Both the position numbers and the translations under genes were made by a program. Shown here piece after piece: positions 1-7,451 of a stretch of DNA of 33,126 nucleotides. Within the stretch, counting starts at the first letter, position 1, and the number at the start of each line of letters is the position of its first letter. The notes beneath the pieces are model-generated. The model did no database searches. It was not told the DNA's origin and worked only from the letters and a program-made list of their open reading frames with translations. The DNA is from Acetobacteraceae bacterium (GTDB lineage: Bacteria; Pseudomonadota; Alphaproteobacteria; Zavarziniales; Zavarziniaceae). The stretch spans positions 1-33,126 of the forward strand of contig CANCOY010000035.1 of NCBI GenBank assembly GCA_947379865.1. The letters run 5' to 3'.

Positions 1-774
1 GCCCCCTCCCAGCACGATGACATGGGGGTCGAGCACATTGATCACCGAAGCGAGGGCTCGCGCCGTTCGGCGGCACAGGCGTTCCAGGCTGGCCGCGCAG
101 GCAGCGTCCCCCGCAAGGGCAGCAGCGGCGATCTCAGCCGCCGTCATGCGGCGCCCATCGTGGCGCTGGTGGTCGGCCGCAAAGCCGGGGCCGGAAAGGA
201 ACGCTTCGATGCAGCCGCTGCGCCGGCAATAGCAGCGCGGGCCAGGCCATTCGGGATTGCTGCCGCCAATCTCAGGCCAGGGCAGGGGATTGTGGCCCCA
301 TTCACCGGCGATGGCGTTGGGGCCTGAGAGCAGGCGGCCGTTGATGACAATGCCCCCGCCGCAGCCGGTGCCCATGATCACGCCAAAAACCGTCGCTGCC
401 CCCGCGCCGGCCCCGTCCGTCGCCTCGGAAAGTGCAAAACAGTCGGCGTCATTGGCCAGACGCACGGGACGCCCGAGTGTTGCCTCCAGATCCTCACGCA
501 GGGGGTGGCCGATCAGGGCCGTGGAATTGGCATTCTTGACGAGGCCTGTGGCAGGCGACACAGCCCCCGGAATGGCAACGCCAACAGTTCCGGTTTTCCC
601 GATCTCGCGTTCGGCGCCAGATACCAGATCGCGTATGGCCAGCACCGTTGCGTGATAGTCATGCGCCGGGGTGGGGATCCGGCGGCGCAGCACCTCTTTG
701 CCGGCATCGGCGCCCGACCCGGCAAGCGCCAGAATTTCGATCTTGGTGCCGCCGAGGTCTATGCCGATGCGCAT
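1..774 (-). CDS. ROK-family sugar kinase (fructokinase/Mak-like), 3' end missing
   Basis: This gene starts at 774 and runs off the left window edge, leaving 258 codons visible. The N-terminus carries the ATP phosphate-binding motif IGIDLGGTK (residues 3-11). AND at 107-109 holds the likely catalytic Asp109, and a second Gly-rich ATP loop (MGTGCGGG) lies at 134-141. The ROK zinc site is intact: His161 in GEWGHNPLPW, then Cys181, Cys183 and Cys188 in CYCRRSGC. GHNPLPW plus CYC..SGCIE is most like the E. coli Mak fructokinase branch, so ATP-dependent phosphorylation of fructose or a related hexose in the cytoplasm is likely; substrate cannot be read from sequence. The start is supported by GAGGAG just upstream. 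It follows the HAD gene by 7 bp and is almost certainly cotranscribed with it and with the DUF3572 gene. Confidence 0.9.
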   Translation of the reverse strand, partial: MRIGIDLGGTKIEILALAGSGADAGKEVLRRRIPTPAHDYHATVLAIRDLVSGAEREIGKTGTVGVAIPGAVSPATGLVKNANSTALIGHPLREDLEATLGRPVRLANDADCFALSEATDGAGAGAATVFGVIMGTGCGGGIVINGRLLSGPNAIAGEWGHNPLPWPEIGGSNPEWPGPRCYCRRSGCIEAFLSGPGFAADHQRHDGRRMTAAEIAAAALAGDAACAASLERLCRRTARALASVINVLDPHVIVLGGG

Positions 775-781
775 GGGCTCC

Positions 782-1450
782 TCAGAAACCGGCCTCAGCC
801 AGCGTTTCCTCGATCTGGAGGCGGGCAGTGGGCCAATCGTCAATGCGGTGGTGGCTGTGCTCTGAAGCCGGGATAAGCCGGGCAAGCCGTGGGTCCGCCA
901 CGAAATGGATGCGCCGCACGTCCTCCGCATGGGTCGCGACCGAGGAATGGTTGTGCGGAATATCATCGAGAAAGAACACCGGCCCCGTTACCCGGTCGGC
1001 CAGATGGCGCACGACCCCGCCCTTGGCGCCGACATTGGCGACAACCGGATAGCCCATGGCATGGCGGGCGAGGGCGCGGATACGGGCATCGCGCTGAATC
1101 ACCGGCACGTTCGAAACCACCACCACCTGCGCCCGGTGCGACAGGGCGGCAAGTGCGTCGGCCGCACCCGGCACGGGCTCCATGGACTCGGTCGCCTCGG
1201 CGAAGAAGTCGGGAATCAGGGCGCGGGTGGCATCGGCCGAGATGGCGTCGTCGGTGCCAAGGCGCTTGATATTGCCGGCCAGTGCAAAGGTCGACAGGTC
1301 GATCCACAGTTCGCGGCCGGCCAGGAAGCGCTCGAAAGCTTCCATGAACAGGAACAGCACTTCGTCCGCGTCGGAAATGATCAATGGGCGCTTGGGATCG
1401 AGGATGATCTCATCAAGCTGCGGGCGAACCAGGCCGTGAATATTGCTCAT
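782..1450 (-). CDS. HAD-superfamily hydrolase, unknown substrate
   Basis: A 222-residue protein with haloacid-dehalogenase motifs in order. Motif I is DADEV at 27-31 (nucleophile Asp27, acid/base Asp29). Motif II is VVVSN at 109-113 with Ser112. A candidate motif III lysine is Lys142 in GAKGG. Motif IV is FLDD at 159-162. The alpha-helical stretch between motifs I and II (about 35-100) fits a C1 cap. These features support phosphatase-type chemistry, but the substrate is not recognisable. Its ATG overlaps the stop of the DUF3572 gene (ATGA, 1447-1450), with GGGGAG as ribosome site, and the ROK kinase follows 7 bp later. A sugar-phosphate phosphatase acting opposite the kinase is a guess from context only. 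Confidence 0.8.
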   Translation of the reverse strand: MSNIHGLVRPQLDEIILDPKRPLIISDADEVLFLFMEAFERFLAGRELWIDLSTFALAGNIKRLGTDDAISADATRALIPDFFAEATESMEPVPGAADALAALSHRAQVVVVSNVPVIQRDARIRALARHAMGYPVVANVGAKGGVVRHLADRVTGPVFFLDDIPHNHSSVATHAEDVRRIHFVADPRLARLIPASEHSHHRIDDWPTARLQIEETLAEAGF

Positions 1451-1731
1451 GCTGCTCCCCTGTCGCCCGGGCTGCCGCCCGGAAGACTCTGGCGTGCGCG
1501 TGCCGGCCAGGTCGGCTCAAGAGATGTCTCGGCACAGAAGGCGAGCAGGCTCGCTTCATCGCCAAGGAGAAAGTCGAGGACGCCCCCGAGAAAGGTGGGG
1601 TTTGCGGCCTGTTCCCGGATTTCCTCCGGGGCAAGGCCGGTTTCCGCCAGCAGACGCCCTAGGCGATCCTGGTCTTCGGCAATCCAGGCGAGCGCCTGCA
1701 GGGCGACGGTTTCAGCTTGTTCCTGCTTCAT
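1447..1731 (-). CDS. DUF3572 family protein
   Basis: A 94-residue, soluble, mostly helical, acidic protein resembling the DUF3572 family of alphaproteobacteria (QALAWIAED near the start, FLGGVLDFLLGDEASLLAF in the middle). No signal peptide or membrane segment is visible. The function of the family is unknown. It heads an operon with the HAD and ROK genes (4-bp overlap with HAD) and lies divergent to divK-pleD; as I recall, DUF3572 is often beside divK in related genomes. The start is backed by AGGA about 8 bases upstream. Family assignment is fairly confident; role is not. Confidence 0.75.
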   Translation of the reverse strand: MKQEQAETVALQALAWIAEDQDRLGRLLAETGLAPEEIREQAANPTFLGGVLDFLLGDEASLLAFCAETSLEPTWPARARQSLPGGSPGDRGAA

Positions 1732-1922
1732 GGCCGCATCCTAGGCCAGATGGCCGCCCCCGCAAGCCACCGAGGCCCAACGGCAACCGGTGCCCGAACT
1801 TGTAACACGGGATCTTTTGCAATCTTAGGCAGCGTTGGAAACACCTTGTTTACCTATTGGGCGTCATCATGGCGGCCGGACATGGCCACGACCCTTGTGG
1901 GGGCGTTTCGAGAATGGATCAC
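1732..1922. promoter_or_regulatory. Divergent intergenic region DUF3572 / divK
   Basis: This 191-bp gap must hold promoters for both the DUF3572 operon and divK-pleD. The part from about 1795 to 1860 is AT-richer than its surroundings and contains TTG-type hexamers (TTGTAA at 1800, TTGGAA at 1835, TTGTTT at 1846), but no -35/-10 pair with good spacing. No TTAA-N7-TTAA CtrA box was seen. It is listed as a regulatory region because of gene layout, not because of a convincing motif. Confidence 0.4.
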
Positions 1923-2288
1923 ATGGGTAAGACGGTGCTCATCGTCGAGGACAATGATCTGAACATGAAGCTCTTCCACGATCTGCTGGATGCGCATGGC
2001 TACAAGACATTGCAGACGAAGGACGGCATGCAGGCGCTTGAACTGGCGCGCACACATCGTCCTGATCTGATCATCATGGACATTCAGCTGCCCGAGGTTT
2101 CGGGGCTGGAAGTCACCAAATGGCTCAAGGAGGACGACCAACTCCACACGATCCCCGTGGTGGCTGTCACAGCCTTTGCCATGAAGGGCGATGAAGAAAA
2201 GATCCGCCAGGGCGGGTGTGAGGGCTATCTCGCAAAGCCGATTTCGGTTGCAACCTTCATTGCAACCGTCAAGCGCTTCCTCGATTGA
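1923..2288 (+). CDS. divK: DivK single-domain response regulator
   Basis: A 121-residue stand-alone receiver domain, very close in sequence to Caulobacter DivK as I recall it (VLIVEDNDLNMKLF, MDIQLPEVSGLEVTKWLKED, AVTAFAMKGDEEKI). Acidic pocket Glu9/Asp10, phospho-acceptor Asp53 and the KPIS lysine are all present. In Caulobacter, DivK is phosphorylated by DivJ, dephosphorylated by PleC, and controls CckA-CtrA through DivL; the same role is expected here. The start at 1923 (MGKTVLIVEDN) matches homologues; an in-frame ATG at 1914 with GGGGG ten bases upstream is a real alternative. pleD begins 4 bp after the stop, so the two form one operon. Confidence 0.95.
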   Translation: MGKTVLIVEDNDLNMKLFHDLLDAHGYKTLQTKDGMQALELARTHRPDLIIMDIQLPEVSGLEVTKWLKEDDQLHTIPVVAVTAFAMKGDEEKIRQGGCEGYLAKPISVATFIATVKRFLD

Positions 2289-2292
2289 AGCC

Positions 2293-3660
2293 ATGTCTGC
2301 CCGCGTTCTGGTTGTTGATGATATTCCGGCGAATGTGAAGCTTCTCGAAGCGAAGCTGACCAGCGAATATTTCGATGTCATCTCCGCCCGGAACGGGCCT
2401 GAGGCCCTGGCGCTGATCCGTGATGCCCGGCCGGATATTGTCCTGCTCGACGTGATGATGCCGGGCATGGATGGGTTCGAGGTTTGCCGCAAGATCAAGC
2501 TTGATCCCGCTGTTGCCCATACGCCCGTGATCATGGTGACGGCGCTTGATCAGGTTACGGATCGGATTACAGGTCTTGAGGCCGGGGCCGATGATTTTCT
2601 GACCAAGCCGGTTGTCGATGTGGCGTTGTTTGCCCGCGTACGCTCCCTTGTGCGCCTCAAGATGATGACCGACGAGCTGCGCCTGCGCGAGGATACGGGC
2701 AAGCAGCTGGGCTTGCCTCCCCAGCTTGCCGAAGTGGAAAGTGGCGCGCTCGCCGCAGCAAAGATCCTTGTGGTGGAGGACCGCCAGCTCTCGGCTGAGC
2801 GGCTGGCCTCGGCCTTTGGCGGGCGGCACGATGTGCGGATCGAACCAGATATCGAGGCGGCGGGACGACTGCTGAGCGATGGCAGCTTTGACCTCGCCAT
2901 TATCAGTCTGGCGCTGAGGGAGGCAGATGGTTTGCGCCTCTGCTCGCATCTGCGCTCCCTCGATGTAACCCGGCAGTTGCCGATCCTCGTGCTGGTACAG
3001 GAGGGCGACATGGCCCGGCTGGCGCGCGCGCTTGATATCGGCGCCAGCGATTATTTGATGCGCCCCGTGGATAACCAGGAACTGCTGGCCCGTGTCCGCA
3101 CCCAGCTGCGGCGCAAACGTTATGCCGACCGGCTGCGCGAACATGTTTCGCGTTCCATGGCGCTTGCCGTCACCGATCCGCTTACCGGGCTTTTCAACCG
3201 CCGCTACATGTCCAGCCATCTTGAAAGCACGCTGAACAGGTCGGCGGAAACCGGCAAGCCAGCGGCCGTCATGGTTCTGGACATCGACTTCTTCAAGGCG
3301 ATCAACGACAGCCTTGGCCACGGCGCCGGAGATGCCGTGTTGCGCGAGTTTGCCGCGCGAATCGGCCGCAACATCCGCGGCTTTGACCTTGCCTGTCGCT
3401 ATGGCGGCGAAGAGTTCGTCGTGGTCATGCCTGATACGGACAGCAAGACCGGCTGCATGGTGGCCGAGCGTCTGCGCCGCGCCATGGCGACGGAGCAGTT
3501 CGATGTGGGGACAGGCCCCCCCATCGACCTGACGGTATCCATCGGCGTGGCCGCCTGCAGCGGTACGGATGACACACCAGATGCCCTGATCGAGCGGGCA
3601 GACAAGGCGCTCTACACCGCCAAGCGGGAAGGGCGAAATCGCGTCATTGCAGCTGATTGA
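2293..3660 (+). CDS. pleD: PleD diguanylate cyclase response regulator
   Basis: A 455-residue protein with REC1-REC2-GGDEF layout, the same length class as Caulobacter PleD. REC1 (3-120) has Asp9/Asp10, phospho-acceptor Asp53 and the KP motif at 105-106. REC2 (157-275) begins KILVVED but has IISLAL where the phospho-acceptor should be, so it is a degenerate dimerisation adaptor. The catalytic GGEEF is at 371-375, preceded by RGFD (362-365), a product-inhibition I-site of RxxD form. It should make c-di-GMP from two GTP when phosphorylated, driving the motile-to-sessile transition. The start at 2293 has GAAG just upstream and gives a clean REC1 start; upstream in-frame ATGs inside divK are not used. 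Confidence 0.95.
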   Translation: MSARVLVVDDIPANVKLLEAKLTSEYFDVISARNGPEALALIRDARPDIVLLDVMMPGMDGFEVCRKIKLDPAVAHTPVIMVTALDQVTDRITGLEAGADDFLTKPVVDVALFARVRSLVRLKMMTDELRLREDTGKQLGLPPQLAEVESGALAAAKILVVEDRQLSAERLASAFGGRHDVRIEPDIEAAGRLLSDGSFDLAIISLALREADGLRLCSHLRSLDVTRQLPILVLVQEGDMARLARALDIGASDYLMRPVDNQELLARVRTQLRRKRYADRLREHVSRSMALAVTDPLTGLFNRRYMSSHLESTLNRSAETGKPAAVMVLDIDFFKAINDSLGHGAGDAVLREFAARIGRNIRGFDLACRYGGEEFVVVMPDTDSKTGCMVAERLRRAMATEQFDVGTGPPIDLTVSIGVAACSGTDDTPDALIERADKALYTAKREGRNRVIAAD

Positions 3661-3661
3661 G

Positions 3662-3685
3662 CCTGTGCAGGCGTTGCCTCACAGG
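3662..3685 (+). terminator. Possible terminator after pleD
   Basis: A hairpin starts right after the pleD stop: outer arms CCTGTG (3662-3667) and CACAGG (3680-3685), inner arms AGGC (3669-3672) and GCCT (3676-3679), one bulged C and a GTT loop. There is no clear run of T after it, so it may be a weak terminator or a 3'-end-stabilising stem. Confidence 0.4.
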
Positions 3686-3719
3686 TCTATCCTCGGGTTA
3701 ACGAACGGGGAGACGCAGC

Positions 3720-4589
3720 ATGACGGAATGGGATGGCAGGGGCCTTGTGTCCACGGAATGGCTGGCGGCGCATCTTGGAGATGCCTCGCTTCGCCTTTAT
3801 GACGTCACCGTCCACCTCAGGCCGGCAACCCCCGGTCCCTATAAGGTGGAAAGTGGCCGCGCCGATTACGAGGCCGGCCACATTAGAGGCGCCGCCTTCC
3901 TCGATCTGGTCCACGACCTTTCGGATACCACCTCGGCGTTGAACTTCACACGGCCGAGCCTGTCAGCCCTTGAGCATGCCCTCGGGGCAGCGGGGATTGG
4001 CGCTGGCATGCGGGTTGTCGCCTATTCCTCGGGCAGCCCCATGTGGGCCACCCGTTTCTGGTGGATGCTGCGCGCGGCCGGCATCGCCGATGTCGCGGTC
4101 CTCGATGGTGGGCTCGCCAAATGGACGGCTGAAGGCCGCCCCGTTGAAGCCGGCCGCCATGACTATGCGCCGGCAGCAGTTCATGGCGCCGAGCGCGCGG
4201 GATCCTGGGCCGACAAGCAGGACGTGCTTTCAGCCATTGGGGATGGCGCCGTCTGCACCATCAATGCCCTGTCGCCCTCGGTGCACAGCGGCGAAGCGCC
4301 CATAAGCTATGGCCGCAAGGGCCATATCAGGGGCAGCACGAATGTGCCCTATGCCGCACTTCTGGCGGCCGACGGCACCTTCCGGCCCGATGCGGAACTC
4401 CGCCCGCTTTTTGAGGCGGTCGGGGCTTTGGCGCGCAAGCGTGTGATCTGCTATTGCGGCGGCGGCATCTCCGCCACCATGGATGCCCTGGCACTCACCC
4501 GCCTTGGGCACGAGGCCGTCGCCGTCTACGACGGCTCAATGGCCGAATGGACTGCGGATCCTGATCTGCCCATGGACCTTGGCGCCTGA
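3720..4589 (+). CDS. Two-domain sulfurtransferase (rhodanese / mercaptopyruvate type)
   Basis: A 289-residue cytoplasmic protein with two rhodanese domains. The N-terminal domain (about 7-140) is inactive, with AYSSGSPMWATRFWW at the loop and no Cys. The C-terminal domain carries the active loop CGGGIS, with the persulfide-forming Cys at 246. A six-residue loop of this kind resembles mercaptopyruvate sulfurtransferases (CGSGVT) as much as thiosulfate ones, so the sulfur donor is uncertain. GGGGAG upstream supports the start. It is convergent with cysA and sits beside a sulfur-assimilation block, which fits but does not prove a shared role. Confidence 0.88.
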   Translation: MTEWDGRGLVSTEWLAAHLGDASLRLYDVTVHLRPATPGPYKVESGRADYEAGHIRGAAFLDLVHDLSDTTSALNFTRPSLSALEHALGAAGIGAGMRVVAYSSGSPMWATRFWWMLRAAGIADVAVLDGGLAKWTAEGRPVEAGRHDYAPAAVHGAERAGSWADKQDVLSAIGDGAVCTINALSPSVHSGEAPISYGRKGHIRGSTNVPYAALLAADGTFRPDAELRPLFEAVGALARKRVICYCGGGISATMDALALTRLGHEAVAVYDGSMAEWTADPDLPMDLGA

Positions 4590-4607
4590 GGTAAAGGCAG
4601 GTGAGGG

Positions 4608-4632
4608 GTGCCCGGGGTCAAAACCCGGGCAC
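4608..4632. terminator. Hairpin between convergent sulfurtransferase and cysA
   Basis: A perfect 9-bp stem, GTGCCCGGG (4608-4616) with CCCGGGCAC (4624-4632), and a 7-base loop that contains the cysA stop codon. GGG (4605-4607) and CCC (4634-4636) can extend it across a bulge. No T-tract flanks it on either strand, yet its position between two gene ends fits a bidirectional terminator. Confidence 0.5.
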
Positions 4633-5691
4633 GCCCTCGCCCTCGACGAAGACCTTGATCATACGGGGTTCCATCGCCACCAGGTCGCCCGGCTGCAGGC
4701 CAAGGGCAGTCCAGGCGTGGCGGGGCACATCAGCCTCGATCAGGCGGCCGCCAGTGCCCTCGCACTCGATGCGCAGGGTGGGGCCGGCGGCAAAGACATG
4801 GCGCACCCGGGCGGCAATGCCCGGGCCCTCGCCCTGACGCCGCAGGAACAGGTCGTGTGGCCTGACATAGGCAAGGGCCTTGGCGGCGCTGACACCGGCG
4901 TGTTCCGGGGCTGGGCCGCGCCAGTCGTCGATTTCCACCTGCCCCGCAACCACACGGCATTCAAAGCGGTTGGTGTTGCCAATGAAGTCGAAGACATAAG
5001 GGCTTGAAGGCTCCTCATAGATCTTCTGGGGCGTGCCCACCTGCTCGATCTCGCCCAGGTTCATCACCACCACCCGGTCGGCCAGTTCCAGCGCCTCTTC
5101 CTGGTCGTGGGTGACGAAAATGCTGGTCAGGCCCATTTCCTCGTGCAGGGTGCGCAGCCAGCGGCGCAGTTCCTTGCGCACCTTGGCGTCAAGGGCGCCA
5201 AAAGGCTCGTCGAGAAGCAGAACCTCCGGCTCGATGGCCAGCGCCCGGGCCAGCGCCACGCGCTGCCGCTGGCCGCCGGAAAGCTGCCCCGGATAGCGTT
5301 CGGCCAGCCAGTCCAGTTGCACCAGACCCAGCAGGCGCATCACCCGGTCGCGGATCTCCGCTTCAGGGGGGCGGGTATGGCGGGGCTTTACCCGCAGGCC
5401 AAAGGCCACGTTCTCGAACACGCTCATGTGGCGGAACAGGGCATAGTGCTGGAAGACGAAGCCCACCTTGCGGTCGCGGGCGGTGCGCGTTGCCACGTCC
5501 TCACCCTGGAAGCGGATGGAGCCTTCGTCGGGGAATTCCAGGCCTGCGATGATTCGCAGCAGGGTGGTCTTGCCGGAACCAGAGGGGCCAAGCAGGGCCA
5601 GAAACTCGTTCCGGTCAGCCTTCAGGTCGATGCCCTTGAGCGCCTGGAAGGAGCCGAAGCGCTTCTTGATGCCGGAAATCTCGATGGACAT
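4618..5691 (-). CDS. cysA: Sulfate/thiosulfate ABC transporter ATPase CysA
   Basis: A 357-residue ABC ATPase of the CysA type. Walker A GPSGSGKT is at 35-42, the Q-loop at QHYALF (81-86), signature LSGGQ at 137-141, Walker B VLLLDEP (157-163) and the switch His in THDQEEAL. A C-terminal TOBE-like region (about 240-357) follows, as in CysA. It powers import through CysT-CysW at the inner membrane. The start at 5691 (MSIEIS) has AGGA about 8 bases upstream; a longer frame from 5739 would run into cysW and is less likely. It is last in cysT-cysW-cysA, with 10-bp gaps. No periplasmic binding protein gene is adjacent. Confidence 0.93.
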   Translation of the reverse strand: MSIEISGIKKRFGSFQALKGIDLKADRNEFLALLGPSGSGKTTLLRIIAGLEFPDEGSIRFQGEDVATRTARDRKVGFVFQHYALFRHMSVFENVAFGLRVKPRHTRPPEAEIRDRVMRLLGLVQLDWLAERYPGQLSGGQRQRVALARALAIEPEVLLLDEPFGALDAKVRKELRRWLRTLHEEMGLTSIFVTHDQEEALELADRVVVMNLGEIEQVGTPQKIYEEPSSPYVFDFIGNTNRFECRVVAGQVEIDDWRGPAPEHAGVSAAKALAYVRPHDLFLRRQGEGPGIAARVRHVFAAGPTLRIECEGTGGRLIEADVPRHAWTALGLQPGDLVAMEPRMIKVFVEGEGVPGF

Positions 5692-5701
5692 GGGGATGGT
5701 C

Positions 5702-6565
5702 CTAGTGGCGGCGGCCGCCGGTCGCCAGTTCATCGCCAAAGCGCCACTCCACCAGGGATTTCATAACCAGGGTGACAAGTGCAAGCAGGGCGAGAAGCGA
5801 GGCGACGGCGAAGGCGCCGACGAAGTTGTATTCATTGTAAAGGATTTCGACATGCAGCGGCATGGTGTTCGTCATGCCCCGGATATGGCCCGAGACAACG
5901 GAAACCGCCCCAAACTCTCCCATGGCGCGGGCGTTGCAGAGCAGAACGCCATAAAGCAGGCCCCATTTTACATTGGGCAGGGTGACCCTGAAGAACGTTT
6001 GCAGGCCTGAAGCGCCCAGCACGGTCGCAGCCTCTTCCTCGTCTGTGCCTTGTTCCTGCATCAAGGGGATCAGTTCCCGGGCAACAAACGGAAAGGTAAC
6101 GAAGATGGTTGCCAGAACCAGCGCGGAGACGTGAAAGATGATCTGGATGCCATGGGCCATCAGGAATTTGCCAAACAGTCCCTGGGCGCCGAACAGCAGC
6201 ACATAGACAAGGCCAGAGATGACCGGCGAGACCGAGAAGGGCAGATCGATCAGCGTGATCAGCAGCGCCTTGAAGCGGAACTCGAACTTGGCGATGCACC
6301 AGCTGGCTGTCAGCCCGAACAGGACATTCACCGGCACGGCAATGGCGGCAACCGTCAGGGTCAGGCGAATGGCGGCCAGGGCATCTGGTTCAACGACGCT
6401 GCGGGCATAGGCCAGCACCCCCTGGCGCAGCGCCTCGGTAAAGACCGAGGCCAGCGGCAGGACCAGAAACAGAACCAGGAAGGTCAGGGCGACCAGCGTC
6501 AGGGTGACGCGCACCCAGCGCGGCTCGGTGATGCTGTCGCGGGCGAGGTCGCGGGCCTTGTTCAT
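5702..6565 (-). CDS. cysW: Sulfate/thiosulfate ABC permease CysW
   Basis: A 287-residue inner-membrane permease of the CysW type. The first membrane segment is at about 19-40 (LTLVALTFLVLFLVLPLAS) and roughly six segments are visible in all. The EAA coupling loop that docks on the ATPase reads EEEAATVLGASGLQTFFRV, followed by TLPNVKWGLLYG. The start at 6565 (MNKARDL) is preferred to an ATG at 6694, which would overlap cysT by more than 100 bp. It lies 10 bp after cysT and 10 bp before cysA, so it is translated from one mRNA with them. Confidence 0.92.
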   Translation of the reverse strand: MNKARDLARDSITEPRWVRVTLTLVALTFLVLFLVLPLASVFTEALRQGVLAYARSVVEPDALAAIRLTLTVAAIAVPVNVLFGLTASWCIAKFEFRFKALLITLIDLPFSVSPVISGLVYVLLFGAQGLFGKFLMAHGIQIIFHVSALVLATIFVTFPFVARELIPLMQEQGTDEEEAATVLGASGLQTFFRVTLPNVKWGLLYGVLLCNARAMGEFGAVSVVSGHIRGMTNTMPLHVEILYNEYNFVGAFAVASLLALLALVTLVMKSLVEWRFGDELATGGRRH

Positions 6566-6575
6566 CGCGGCTGTC

Positions 6576-7451
6576 CTATTGGCCCCAGCGCTGAGCCCAG
6601 CGCTGGATGATGTTGATGACAAGAAGCATGGCGAACGAGGCAGAGAGCATGACCACGGCGATGGCAGCGGCACCTGCATAGTTGAACTGTTCAAGCTTGA
6701 TCACGATCAGCAGGGGCGCAATCTCCGACTTCATCGGCATGTTCCCGGCTATGAAGATGACCGAGCCGTATTCACCCACGGCGCGGGCGAAGGAAAGGGC
6801 AAATCCTGTCAGCAGGGCCGGCAGGATGGCTGGCAACAGAACCCGGGTGAAGGTTTGCAGCCGGGTTGCCCCGAGGCTTGCCGCCGCCTCCTCGATCTCA
6901 TTGTCCAGATCCTGCAGCACCGGCTCCACAGTACGGACCACGAAGGGCAGGCCAATGAACGTAAGGGCGACTGCAATGCCCAGAGGCGTGAAGGCAACCT
7001 TCAAACCCCAGGGTTCCAGCAACTGGCCGATCCAGCCGTTGGGCGCATAGAGCGCGGTCAGGGCGATGCCGGCCACCGCCGTTGGCAGGGCAAAGGGCAG
7101 ATCGACCGCCGCATCAATGATCCGCTTGAACGGAAAATCATAACGTACCAGCACCCAGGCGACGATCAGGCCAAACACCGCGTTGATGCAGGCGGCAATC
7201 AGGGCCGTACCAAAGCTCAGGCGCAGGGCTGCCAGAACACGAGGCGCCGTGACCTCGGCAATCATGCCCGACAAGCCAAGCTCTGCCGGTCGCCACAACA
7301 GGGCTGCCAGAGGGATCAGAACCACGAGGCTGAGATAGAAGATCGTATAGCCAAGGGTGGGTCCAAAGCCGGGCAGAACGCTCGGCTTTTTCCACGGGCC
7401 ACGCAGCCAGCCGCCCAGGGCACGAATCCCTTGCTGTTCGCTGCCTGGCAT
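6576..7451 (-). CDS. cysT: Sulfate/thiosulfate ABC permease CysT
   Basis: A 291-residue permease of the CysT (CysU) type, partner of CysW. A conserved PGFGPTLGYTIFYLSLVVLI segment opens the first membrane helix. The EAA loop reads EEAAASLGATRLQTFTRV, then LLPAILPALLTGFALSFARA and GEYGSV. About six membrane helices are visible. The start at 7451 (MPGSEQQ) has GAGG about 6 bases upstream; longer in-frame options at 7526 and 7628 add a low-complexity, non-membrane N-terminus with no family resemblance. It is the first gene of the cysTWA operon, with the shared divergent control region upstream. Confidence 0.9.
   Translation of the reverse strand: MPGSEQQGIRALGGWLRGPWKKPSVLPGFGPTLGYTIFYLSLVVLIPLAALLWRPAELGLSGMIAEVTAPRVLAALRLSFGTALIAACINAVFGLIVAWVLVRYDFPFKRIIDAAVDLPFALPTAVAGIALTALYAPNGWIGQLLEPWGLKVAFTPLGIAVALTFIGLPFVVRTVEPVLQDLDNEIEEAAASLGATRLQTFTRVLLPAILPALLTGFALSFARAVGEYGSVIFIAGNMPMKSEIAPLLIVIKLEQFNYAGAAAIAVVMLSASFAMLLVINIIQRWAQRWGQ

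Noticed and set aside
2269..3321. A 350-codon minus-strand frame opposite pleD
   Set aside because: pleD is certain from three domains; the antisense product has no recognisable fold and no operon context.
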